Shown here: positions 1 through 25,950 of the stretch, piece after piece
Numbering within the stretch: position 1 is the stretch's first letter
Layout of the letters: every line of letters begins with the position of its first letter
Source of the DNA: Dunaliella salina
Taxonomy: Eukaryota; Chlorophyta; Chlorophyceae; Chlamydomonadales; Dunaliellaceae
Length of the DNA stretch: 25,950 nucleotides
Direction of reading: 5' to 3'
Assembly (NCBI GenBank): GCA_002284615.2
Contig: MU070573.1
Location: 36,822-62,771, forward strand
The notes under the pieces: generated by a model
Databases searched by the model: none
What the model was told of the DNA's origin: nothing
What the model saw: the letters and a program-made list of their open reading frames with translations, nothing else
Made by a program: the position numbers and the translations under genes

Positions 1-11
1 TGTGCGCATGC

Positions 12-76
<65 letters not shown>

Positions 77-103
77 TGTGTGTGCGCGCGCGCGCGCACG
101 CGC
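1..103 (+). repeat. (TG)n microsatellite with CG-rich end
   Basis: A nearly pure alternating TG tract fills about 16-84 and turns into alternating CG/CA by 103. It lies about 215 bases before the CAP start codon, in the leader or promoter. Such alternating purine-pyrimidine DNA can adopt Z-form. I saw no TATA box or other promoter motif I would defend in 104-318. Confidence 0.9.
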
Positions 104-318
104 TTTGCCTGGTTGCCCACATATTTGTGTACCTTCTGATCCAGTCCTCTCGGCATCAGCATAAGATGGCAACTCATTGCCCCTGGGAGTTCCAGTTTCT
201 TTTGCATCTGTGCTGTCGTCATGCATTTGCTAAAACTTCTGGCGAAGTCAACACGCAAGCCAGACCCAGGACCCAAAATATTAAATTTTGTTTTGTAAAT
301 ATTGATAATTCATTCACA

Positions 319-17764
<17,446 letters not shown>

Positions 17765-18428
17765 TCAACTGAAGCAGCTTCTCGAGTCTGCATGGCTGAA
17801 GAGGAGATAGAAGGAGAATGCTTTACTTACTGACTGTTATGTCAATTGACAAAGTTGACCAACTAAACCCCTTCCTTGGTGCATGCAGCCAGACTTGGTG
17901 TGCGCAGTCTTCCCATACTTATCTTCAAGACATAAGTTATTCAGCAGCATGACATGAACAGACATAAGTTATACTACAAGACATAAGTTATTCAGCAGCA
18001 TGACACGAACAGACATGAGCACAAGACCGCTTAAGTTTTAGTGAATGCTCAATCTTTCCTGAAACATGAAGCTGCGGAAAGAAGCGTAAATACCTCTTGC
18101 AACAAGAGGTTTGCAATAATTTGAAATGGTGTAACATCTATATTTACATTTGGGGAACCTAACCTTCAGCCAGGTAGTTTGGCTGCTCAGTATTACAGGG
18201 TAACATCCATGAATTCGGAGATGAAACACTAAGTCTCATTGAAATTTGAAATGGTGTGAATTCCACAGTTTTAGAACTCGGTCCGACAGAGGCAGTTGGC
18301 TGTCTATCTCTGCCGCTGCCATCCTGTTCCTTGAGTAGGGGGCTCAACTAGTGCTGCTTCAATCCCTGGGCAAGTCCATGGACAAGCTTGGAACAATGCT
18401 TCAGTGATTAAAGAAATAAGGCCTTCAG
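17765..18428 (+). other. CAP 3' flank / probable 3' UTR
   Basis: Sequence after the CAP stop codon. It holds two copies of a roughly 50-bp unit (GACATAAGTTATTCAGCAGC then ATGACA.GAACAGACAT, about 17929 and 17979). The 3' end of the transcript could not be placed; no convincing polyadenylation signal stands out. From about 18429 a minus-strand LINE fragment begins. Confidence 0.45.
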
Positions 18429-18735
18429 TCAAGACGCGCGACTGCTAGCCAGCTTGTAAAAAGGAACAAGATCGTGAACTTAAAAAATGAAGTTTGTAGT
18501 TATCTTGCTGCAGAAAATTGGACATCCTGAGCCTTGCAATGGGTGTATAAAGATGCGTAGTTCATGCGAAGTAAAGCTACCTTAGGGTGAGTGCAAAAAA
18601 AAATGACATGTTTCCATCTTGAAGATCATTAGTAGCCTGACATAAATCACATTTAGGGGAAGGGCCAGAATTCCGAGTTGCTGTCTCATAATGAAGAGTG
18701 TAGACACGGGGTAAAGAAATACCTAACAGTTGGCG
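18429..18735 (-). pseudogene. LINE ORF2 C-terminal fragment (CDLC zinc knuckle), broken
   Basis: Read on the minus strand: LPRVYTLHYETATRN, SPKCDLCQATNDLQD, then C-x3-H-like FFFCTHPKVALLRMNYASLY, FLQQDNYKLHF and VHDLVPFYKLASSRAS stop. This order (R-x-H-T-L...E-T, C-D-x-C, Q-D-E-x-H-V, L-R...Y..L(F/Y), F-L-x-Q-D) is the tail of an algal/plant-type non-LTR retrotransposon ORF2. At least two frameshifts break it. No reverse transcriptase domain is left. Confidence 0.75.
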
Positions 18736-19306
18736 CCGGCACTAATAGTGGGCTCCACCAACGGAGGCAAGCTGCCTTTTCCCCAATTGATGTAGAGGGA
18801 GTTTCCTCTGCCTACCATAGGTGTGACACCTCTTTCCAGCTTTTGCGCACTTCAATCTTCTGGTGTTTTTTCTGCAGCTTTTTCTCACTCTTTCTTGCCA
18901 GGCACTCTTTCTAGTTATGAATCATATAGGACAGTGCTTGTTGGATTTCTGGCTGCCTGGATTCTTGTGCCAGATGTTTCCACCTCCTTCTGTGCTTCCT
19001 CTGTAATGAGACACGGAGCACGGAAAAAGTCTCCGCTGGACACAATTCAGTGTGCATTTTGAAAAGTCCCAATTGTCGGCGTTAAGACTTACAGTGAGTC
19101 CCACAAAAGGTTTCAAAGCTACACAGGGGCAACCAAACTAATGTGGATCCGGTGCCAATCCATCCAAGCACACGCCTTGCCTCCTGTAAGCAGCCCATCC
19201 TGTCACTACCCTCCCCAGACTCTTATTATTCAAACTGCTAAGTTGAATGCCATATTTGGTGCTTTAGAAAAAGGAGAAGCGATGTGAGCTGTACACATTC
19301 TAAGCG
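18736..19306. other. Unassigned region with LINE 3'-UTR-like motif
   Basis: Around 18775-18815 the plus strand carries CTTTTCCCCAATTGATGTAG and TTTCCTCTGCCTACC, a motif that also follows the LINE ORF ends at 19946-19990 and 22929-22970, and at 25590-25630 on the minus strand. The remainder to 19306 shows nothing I recognise. Confidence 0.4.
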
Positions 19307-19486
19307 TTATTGGAGCAAATAGTATGTACTTGCAAGTTTGATGGGTTTCCCTTCAGTGAAGCCGAGTTCACCAAGGGGCTCTGCTAGCAGGAAAGTGTGT
19401 GAGGTGACTCCATTCTTGCAGTAGGTCCCTGTGAAGGCTATTGACTCAACATCGTGCGTTTGTGTTGATCTTCGGCAACTGAAAGA
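19307..19486 (-). CDS. Unrecognised minus-strand reading frame, possible terminal exon
   Basis: An open minus-strand frame of about 59 codons reads HDVESIAFTGTYCKNGVTSH, then TFLLAEPLGELGFTEGKPIK and LASTYYLLQ, stop TAA. Its composition is protein-like. A pyrimidine tract with AG (CTCTTTCAG in minus-strand reading, just above 19486) would make it a last exon. It has no ATG. I do not recognise the family, and no upstream exon was found; it may be a gene fragment carried by a transposon, or chance. Confidence 0.25.
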   Translation of the reverse strand, partial: SFSCRRSTQTHDVESIAFTGTYCKNGVTSHTFLLAEPLGELGFTEGKPIKLASTYYLLQ

Positions 19487-19593
19487 GTTTGTTTAGGCTC
19501 GCTTTAGAACGTGCGCAGGCTCAACATTCCACATCATATACAGACTTAAAACACGAGCTTAAGAAATCCAAACAGAAATAAAGTGACTCTGCA

Positions 19594-19990
19594 CATCATC
19601 TTAATTGCTGTGGGTGGCACGATCTACAACGATCATACAATTTGAATTGGATTACACCTCTTATAAATCTAGACCTGACCAAACAAAAAGCTAAATCGCT
19701 AGCATCGCAGCTTAGGGACCATGCCATCCAAAGGTTATCCACCATCATTAATACCAGACATGCACTTTGCTTTCAGGGGGCATCTGGGAGGGGGTTTGCT
19801 GGGCGCGCGGAGGCGGCTGAGGATGGAAGAAGGAGATTCCGAGCGCTCAGGGGCATGGCAAGCAATCCTCCGGATCCCCATTAGTTCGGGCTAGTTTTGT
19901 CTAGTGTAGAGAGCCTCCTGGTGAGGCCTCTAACTTTTGTTAGGGGCTCTTCCCTTAATGCATGCAGCCTTTAGCCTGCGTAGACTTCGC
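19594..19990 (+). pseudogene. LINE C-terminal fragment ending NPPDPH, with 3' UTR
   Basis: The frame reads ILIAVGGTIYNDHTI, is interrupted by TGA and a shift, then continues NWITPLINLDLTKQKAKSLA, SQLRDHAIQRLSTIINTRHA and on to ASNPPDPH with stop TAG at 19882-19884. The PI..GV.GTIY...L..LGL..Q.A..LA..LH.H(S/A) pattern is the C-terminal tail of a non-LTR retrotransposon ORF2. The same tail, also ending NPPDPH, lies at 25692-25949 on the minus strand. A 3' UTR with CTTCCCTTAATGCATGCAG and CCTGCGTAGACTTCG follows to about 19990. Confidence 0.7.
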
Positions 19991-20049
19991 TGGAATGTTG
20001 TTTTTCTTCACTGAATGTGGTTTCCACGATTACTTTCATCATGCATTAC

Positions 20050-20345
20050 TGGTTTAGTAATCGGGCAGAAGCCGGTTGGTTTCCATTCCTTGGAAATCAG
20101 TCAAGAAATCGCTTAGGAAAGAAGTACCTGATAACTTTATTAGTAATCAAGCAGAAATCAGGTAATTTCGCTCTCCTGGAAATCTGCCTAGAAATCATTC
20201 AGAAAAGGACTTCCTGATTACCTTATTAGTAACCGAGGGGAACTCGAGTAATTTCACTTTCCTAGAAATCTGTCTGGAAATCATTCAGAAAAGAACTCTA
20301 TGATTACCAAAATGGCAATTGGGGCAGAAATCAGCTTACACTTGC
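20050..20345 (+). repeat. 86-bp tandem repeat
   Basis: Units start at 20055, 20141, 20227 and about 20313 (TAGTAATCGGGCAGAA, TAGTAATCAAGCAGAA, TAGTAACCGAGGGGAA, TGGCAATTGGGGCAGAA), exactly 86 bases apart. They share TCC(T/A)GGAAATC.G.C.(A/G)GAAATC and (A/G)GAAA(A/G)GAA. Confidence 0.88.
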
Positions 20346-21450
20346 TGGTACAAAAATTGGTTAATAGTTAAGAATGCTTTTAAACTCAGTAAGAAGGCTT
20401 CTGCCACAATAAGTGTTGACCGGGTAAATGTCAGGAACAGACGCCGAGTTTTTTTTTTCCAGGGAAGGTACCAGTAATCAGTGAGAAGCAAATGAACGCC
20501 TTGTCAGGTTACCAGCCAAACAAAACAAACAAACAAAATTAATTGCCATCTCCCAAAGATCAGGGAACAACTACCGAAGGAATTGGTCAGTAAACAGGCA
20601 CGATTGCTTTCTAGCTTGTGATGCAAGCTGTGTCTTGCGCAAATATGTCTTCACCAGGTAGTAGGCCAGAAATTGAAGCTGCATTTACTGCCAGAAAACG
20701 TATCAGGAAACAATGGTAAGCAGAGCATGTGTCTGCCTGGTTACCAGCCTCACACATGAATATCACTTAGGATTAATTGTCTGCTCCTGAAAACACGAGG
20801 ATCAGTCATCAGAAAAATGGTTTTCTAGGAATCAACAAAACAGTTCCTATTGGAGAAGACGAGGTGGCTCACCTGATGGTTTATAGAAATCAGTCGATTG
20901 GCCATGTAGAGTTTCCCAGCGGGTGTTTTTGAGCATAAAAAATGGAGTGTGTGGACCATGCGCTTGGCGCGGCCTAATTGCATGACAGTGTGCATGCATG
21001 TATGAGGTATTCAGTTCTAATCTGGCACAATGCAATCAAATTGGATCTCATTGGCATAATTAATATGTATGCACGAAGGCCCCCAATAATCATAAGTAAG
21101 ACAATTTCTAATGCAGCTGCAGGCAGAAACCACTGATGAGGTGGTTACAACCAGCATGACTGCCTAGTTTCCAAGAATCAATATGTTCCAAGCCATTCTG
21201 ATGTCAATAGCATGATTACTAGGAAACATGCATGTAGTAACTAATATCTAGTAATCAAGAAAATGCAAACCATTTTGATGTGAAAAACATGAATACTAGA
21301 AAACATGGCGGTAATTAATGATTACATCGATTGAGAAATCACTGATTACCTGCCCGATTACTTGTGGTTCTTAGTAATCACTGATTACTAACCCGATTCG
21401 AAATTGCTTCTAGAAATCGCATTTTCATGATTACCAGGTAACCAAGAGGG
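20346..21450. repeat. Diverged AATCA/TTACC-rich repetitive zone
   Basis: Words AATCAG, GATTAC(T/C) and TTACCAG recur at irregular spacing. Two 77-bp-spaced units are visible at 21194 and 21271 (CATT.TGATGT then CATG(A/G)(T/A)TACTAG(G/A)AAACATG). It is probably decayed satellite related to the 86-bp array. No coding signal. Confidence 0.55.
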
Positions 21451-21724
21451 ACTAGGCTGGTAAAGAAAATCAACATTCCGACGTTTTCTTTTCTTGTTTA
21501 GGCTTGACATTTGGGCAGGATTTCAGGCAAATGATATGAATGTCTCTGTCTCTTGGATTCAAGTGCCCAGTGCAAAAAATTTTTATGCATTCCATGGGTA
21601 GCACTACTTGCTATCCAAGCAGCATTGTTGCGTCCTTGGGGTTTCCCTGATGGGTACGGCCAGCTTGGTCTGTCTCTGAGGAAGTAAGTAAATTGTACTG
21701 ACGCGGAGCACTATTTCTACTCCT

Positions 21725-22980
21725 CCTAGTCTGGATATCAGATCTGGGCCAGGCAATGTTTCTTATGATTGCTGAGCAGCCAGACTTCACGGCTGAAGGC
21801 TAAACTTACCTTGTAACCTTATGATTGCTTGCTAGAGCCTCATTCTGTTTCTCTTTACGCCTAATCTAGCTGCTGTCAGATTTTATAATGCCTCCCTTGC
21901 CTGCAACAACACTACTTTATGTAGGGTACTTAAAGCAGATATTGACATTAGTAGTAACTCTAAAAAGTGCTGGACGTCAGACTTCATATCTGCTTTCCAG
22001 GGATTGGACAGGCGCAACTACTTCACACATTGCGTGTACTCAGGCCAGCCCATTAGGATAAATGATTTTGTGGCTGATTTACGGAAAAGGCATAGGAGCG
22101 TGTGGCCAACTGAGGATCATGCTGAACATGGTGTTCATTTAAACAAGTTAGCCAAGTACCTTAACTGGGTATCGCTTCCCTTCCAGCATAATTCTGCTCT
22201 TGGTAAACCTCTCCATACTCCTAGGTATCTGTATTTGGATTTCAGTAGGCATATCTAGAGGAACATTGCTTGCTTCCAATTGCGCGCCCTTAAACTCTGA
22301 GTTGAAACTCCTCATTGGCATGGACATGCACCTCAATGTGATTTATGTGTTTCAGAATCACTGAGTTCTTTGCTTGCAAAAGAACTCAGGTTCTTGGAGG
22401 TTGCAGGAAGTGAGATGTGTGACCTGTGTATTTTCCTGTTTCCTAGTAGTATGTCTTCATCTTTTTGTATTTCCAGAAACACTTTCCAACTTGCCTCAGG
22501 TTTTATTTTAAAACCTGAGGCACACTTCCTGCCTTCCCTTGTTCTTCCTTTCTTCTTCTCTTTATACCTGGCAAGTTGGTGAGTTCGCTCTGTAAATGCA
22601 ACATCCTCACGCATCTCACGATGCAACCGGAATAGAACAATGGCAGGATGAAAAGCACGTCATCTTTCTCTGCCCTTGCAACTTCCTTTGTTGCCTTAGA
22701 AGAAAGTATGTACATATTTTTAGTGCCCTTGCTGCTCACAGAGTAGTGTCAAATGATACAGGATCTTTCTTTTTTCTGATGCCTGCTCTCTGGATGTAGC
22801 TCGTTCCTTTCAGAACCAAAATACTCAGACTTATCGCTTCATCTCTGAGCTTATGGATTTCTTTCACCACACCGAGCAGTGTTAGGGAGGCTGAAGGAGA
22901 GAGCCATGCTAGCTTGCTAGTTAGAGAACCTTTCCCCAATGCACGTGACCCCTGGCCTGCGTCGACTCGCCTTTTTTAAT
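21725..22980 (+). pseudogene. LINE ORF2 C-terminal half, broken and interrupted
   Basis: After a weak GYQIWA near 21733, the frame from about 21865 reads NLAAVRFYNASLACNNTTLC, RVLKADIDIS, CWTSDFISAFQGLDRRNYF, GQPIRINDFVADLRKRHRSV W, KLAKYLNWVSLPF, PRYLYLDFSRHI, RNIACFQLRALKL and APQCDLC. After an insertion of about 250 bases it resumes with QDEKHVIFLCPC and CLRRKYVHIF. This is the region between reverse transcriptase and C terminus in a plant/algal-type non-LTR retrotransposon. Stops at 22256-22258 and 22301 and the insertion disable it. A 3' UTR motif (CTTTCCCCAATGCACGTGAC, CCTGCGTCGACTCGCC) ends it near 22975. Confidence 0.75.
22370..22635. repeat. Hairpin-bearing insertion within the LINE
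   Basis: The segment separates CDLC from QDEKHV, which are close together in the other LINE copies. It holds a perfect 12-bp-arm hairpin CCTCAGGTTTTA-TTT-TAAAACCTGAGG (22494-22520) and a wider inverted pair CCAACTTGCC (22486-22495) / GGCAAGTTGG (about 22568-22577). The edges are not defined. Confidence 0.5.
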
Positions 22981-23079
22981 TTGGCCAACACGCCGCAATA
23001 TCTCAGTGCAAACAGCACTTGGAGGTAGCACATTTTCATTTTCTTGTTGGCTCCCATCATTTTGGTATGGGGAAGATTA

Positions 23080-23912
23080 ACTGGCCAATACAGATTTCTT
23101 TAGGTATTTGGGCATGCGCTTGGACAGCAGGCTTTGGCCCTGGGGAGTGGCGCCCCTGCCCATATGTGAGCTTCCGTGGCCAGGAGAAAAGCTGGTACAG
23201 GAGTGGCCCCGGAAGTTGGCGCGGTGTGGAAGGTGCTCAGAGGTGGAGTGATCTCAGTTTGGGTCTGCATAACTGTGTGCTCACCTCCTGGCTACGGCTA
23301 GCCCCTGTGCAAAAGGGGGGCCCTTGCTGAGATGTTGGATAGCTTTATCCGAGGCTCAGGTGTGGGTCTCAAGTTTGCCGGACAGGGCCTCTTGACAGGA
23401 GTGTCAAAGGTGTCCTAGGTGGAGGCCAACCTGCTAGAGTAGACTACTTGCTTCTTTTTCTCTTGGCCTGGTGGGACTCAGGGTTCCCAATGTGCGACAG
23501 AAGTGAGGGTAGGACGGCTGTCTCTGACTCAGACCCTCCTTGCTCCTGATTCAGAGGCCATTCAGAGGCACGCTTTGAATCAGACCCTCTTCAGACCAAT
23601 CAGACCTGGAATCAAAGAAACCAAAACTTTCCGTCGTGTGGACGGTCACTGTGATCTTTGTGACCTACAAAATCTGCAAGACGAGACATGTCCTTCTCCT
23701 CTGTAAATGTGCAAATATCTGTGCTCTTAGAGACGAGTACGCTCATCTCTTTCATGTGGTTTTTCCTCAGACAAGAAGTTCCCTTGGCCAGATTGATTAT
23801 TCCAAGTTAGCCGACGAGGACATTCGTCATTTTCTTCTTCAGCAAGATTTGAATCAGCTGTGTTTCTTTTTCCTTCAGAGGTCATGGGCGTTTCCAGGGA
23901 AATCAAACTAAA
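23080..23912 (+). pseudogene. Second LINE ORF2 fragment, frameshifted
   Basis: YLGMRLDSRLWPW (after a shift near 23104) recalls the YLGM strand after reverse transcriptase. The firm part is GHCDLCDLQNLQDE, then after a one-base shift near 23690 HVLLLCKCANICALRDEYAH and LF, later DEDIRHFLLQQDLNQLCFFF. This repeats the zinc-knuckle tail of the copy at 21725-22980. The part at 23110-23600 is weakly supported. Confidence 0.6.
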
Positions 23913-25500
23913 CAATGCAAACAACACGTTTTCTTCGAGCCAAAAAATGTTTCACAATCCCTACAAGGACAGCCAATCTTGCCACGATGAGGGTGCAGGG
24001 GCGCTTTGGGAAACTAAGTTATTTACACAACCAAGTTCTGAAGCTGGGTGAGGCTCCTGCTTGCTTACCTACGTGCGCCTTTCCTGTCTCATCTGCTTGC
24101 GATGGGACTCAAGGCTCCCTGAGCCGGCAAGTCCTCCAACTTTCAGTTCTCCGGCTCTGAGTTGCCCGACATAGTATTACATAGGAAACCAAATCAAATG
24201 AAAGTATGATACAAGGAATGACTTACCAAAAAGGATGGTTGGTAAAGAGATCTACTAATACAATGATTCAGGTATTACATGATGCTAATTACAGGCTCTC
24301 GAAAAAGGCAAGGAGAGGGAAAAAAGCTTTCGCTCGAAGTATACTCAAACATACTCAAAATTGCACTAGCCCATGGGCTGTCCTCTCGCCTAGAGGCTAC
24401 AGAAGGTCACTCTACACTATTGCCAGCGACATGCAGCTTCAATCTCAGCTTATTTCCCCCGTGGAGGAAGGGCTTCCATGCTTCAGGCTCCCCTTGTTGT
24501 GCCCCCACCTGCACAATACACAGATTCTCAGATATGAGTGACACAGATTTGAGTGACATCCTCATTGCCATGCCGCTTAATGCACCTATACTTTAGGCCC
24601 TAGAACACCCAGGCATGGACACGAAAGGATCCTGGTCTGACCTCATGTTTATCAATCGAGAGCTACTTCTCTAGGGAATCTCATTCCTTTTCCTTTGCAC
24701 AGAAGGTATGATCTGTCATTCAGCCTGCAGGGATCCCAAGCCCCTTTCACTTGCTGAATTACGTGCATGACCCAAGCAAAAATATTAATGGCAAGAGTTT
24801 GTCAAGAAGACACTTCGGAGGAGGAGGAGGAGGAAACCGTGCAGCCAATGGTCCAGTCACTGCCTTCAAGCTTATCTTCCACTAGCACCCACTTGGCTCG
24901 TGCCCTTCAAAACACATGCACAGCAATTCTGCGGTAGTGAAGCAGCCCCACATCAATCCACTTTGGACATGTCTTTTAAGGACGGAGTTTCATTACACCT
25001 CCTGAGCACATTAGGGAAAATGCAGAGGTAGTGCATCTCAGTGCACTGTAGAGAAAAGGGTTAAGGGCCATGTTGGGAGGCAAGGAATTCATTCGAAGTG
25101 CAATGACACCCTCAGGGTGGCCTCATAAATGAAAGAGATGTGGGCCAAGCACAAGTGTTGGATGCCAATGCACAAGGTTTTGGATGCCAATGTCCTGCTA
25201 CCCCTAAGGTGGGTGGCATCCATCTGTTTGAGCCACAGCGCCAAGTGCATGTCGGAAGAGGCATTGTCTGTGTGTACGCCTCTTCCAACAGGAATCTGCA
25301 GTGTATTATCTAGCACTTGGCACGTCACATTTGCTAAATCTCCTGTTTCGAAACGCCTAATGGAAGGTACACAGCCACCCCTGATGATGGCGCATCACCA
25401 TGCACACACGGCAGTCCTCCATAGCACAAACCACGCACTTTATGTCCTGACCACTAAGAAGCATTCTCATTGGGCATACTACAGAAGACATGGACTCACA
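23913..25500. other. Region without recognised gene
   Basis: No conserved protein, RNA or mobile element end was recognised. A short frame at 24788-24937 encodes 49 residues with an EEEEEE run (MARVCQEDTSEEEEEE...) from a GGAGGA repeat; I do not regard it as a gene. Reading frames at 24206-24596 and 25129-25506 are open by length only. Confidence 0.5.
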
Positions 25501-25512
25501 CCTTGAAATGTA

Positions 25513-25583
25513 GAGGGGATAATTAGGGTTGTATCCCCTCGAGGCAGTCCGAGCCTTGACCAAAAGAAAAAGAAAAAGAAAAA
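25513..25583 (+). repeat. Hairpin followed by (AAAAAG)n tract
   Basis: A perfect 9-bp stem GAGGGGATA / TATCCCCTC (25513-25521, 25532-25540) is followed 20-odd bases later by AAAAGAAAAAGAAAAAGAAA. It may be the 3' tail of a + strand retroelement, or, read on minus, the pyrimidine end of the LINE 3' UTR beside it. Confidence 0.6.
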
Positions 25584-25589
25584 CTACGT

Positions 25590-25949
25590 AGGCAGAGAAA
25601 CTCTCCCTACATCAATTAAGGAGAAGGTGACACATTGGCTCAAAAAAAGAGCCGTGTGCCCCCTTCACCACAAGGTATGAATAAGAGAATGCTAATGTGG
25701 GTCTGGAGGGTTACTAGAAGCACCTGGCTCTAGAGCCTGGCTGTGGGAAGTATTCTTATTTTCAATAGCGCGGCGGATGGTGACTAGTTTGTGGGCATAT
25801 TGAACAGAATGGGCATGAAGTTGTTGAGCAAGCTTTGTGGCACGCTGTTGATCCAATCCTAGATGTATGAGTTGCTTCAGGGTATGCTCAGTGTAAATAG
25901 TTCCACCTACACCCAGGAGAATAGGGTGAATTGTAACAGCTTTAGCGTT
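25590..25949 (-). pseudogene. LINE ORF2 C-terminal tail ending NPPDPH, minus strand, cut by window end
   Basis: Minus-strand frame reads NAKAVTIHPILLGVGGTIYT, EHTLKQLIHLGLDQQRATKL, AQQLHAHSVQYAHKLVTIRR, AIENKNTSHSQALEPGASSN and PPDPH, with stop TAG at 25692-25694. It is open across the 86 codons visible, so this copy is less damaged than the others, and it continues beyond the window. Its 3' UTR carries CTTCTCCTTAATTGATGTAG and CTCTGCCTACG at 25590-25630. Confidence 0.75.
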
Positions 25950-25950
25950 A

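Noticed and set aside
18726..18742. CAGTTGGCGCCGGCAC, resembling a primer binding site after an LTR
   Set aside because: No paired LTR, gag or pol was seen, and the site abuts a minus-strand LINE reading frame that explains the context better.
24206..24596. Two overlapping plus frames of 105-111 codons
   Set aside because: No recognisable motif, and both frames are open by chance over the same DNA; no splice or codon evidence favours either.
25129..25506. 125-codon plus frame and 79-codon minus frame
   Set aside because: No conserved motif seen, and the plus frame runs into the hairpin and A-rich tail of a retroelement region.

Overview
This is nuclear DNA from a eukaryote with a large, repeat-rich genome. 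It holds one recognisable host gene, a cyclase-associated protein (CAP/Srv2, actin monomer recycling), on the + strand. The coding part runs from 319 to 17764 in 15 exons joined by 14 GT-AG introns, and predicts 535 residues. All exon junctions keep phase, and the conserved CAP order is complete: RLE motif, helical folded domain, polyproline run, WH2, C-terminal beta (CARP) domain and terminal tail. The LINE proteins downstream resemble, from memory, elements common in green algae and early land plants, so a green-lineage host is my best guess. The species cannot be fixed from the sequence.

Layout. 1-103 is a TG/CG dinucleotide tract, followed by a short leader. 319-17764 is the CAP gene. Its introns carry microsatellites, tandem minisatellites, a hAT-like MITE (9100-9283), a large foldback structure (10921-11388), a 578-base assembly gap inside a 27-bp repeat (10003-10580), tRNA-like Pol III boxes (about 2549-2600 on + and about 13617-13650 on -), a 190-bp GT tract directly after the exon 13 donor, and copies of an old dispersed repeat. 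17765-25950 has no host gene that I can defend. It is a LINE graveyard: five broken ORF2 C-terminal fragments (18429-18735 minus, 19594-19990 plus, about 21725-22980 plus, about 23080-23912 plus, 25590-25949 minus), with an 86-bp tandem repeat and a diverged AATCA/TTACC-rich zone between them.

The most unusual signal is within the CAP introns. Introns 4 to 9 contain degenerate tandem copies of the neighbouring exon edges, together with their splice sites. It is clearest around intron 9, which splits the actin-binding WH2 motif. The end of exon 9 (first WH2 helix plus donor) recurs at exactly 120-bp steps, in frame and open for three further copies. The start of exon 10 (second WH2 half plus pyrimidine tract and AG) recurs three times before the real exon. 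Whether these are decoys, alternative sites or only slippage debris cannot be decided without transcripts.
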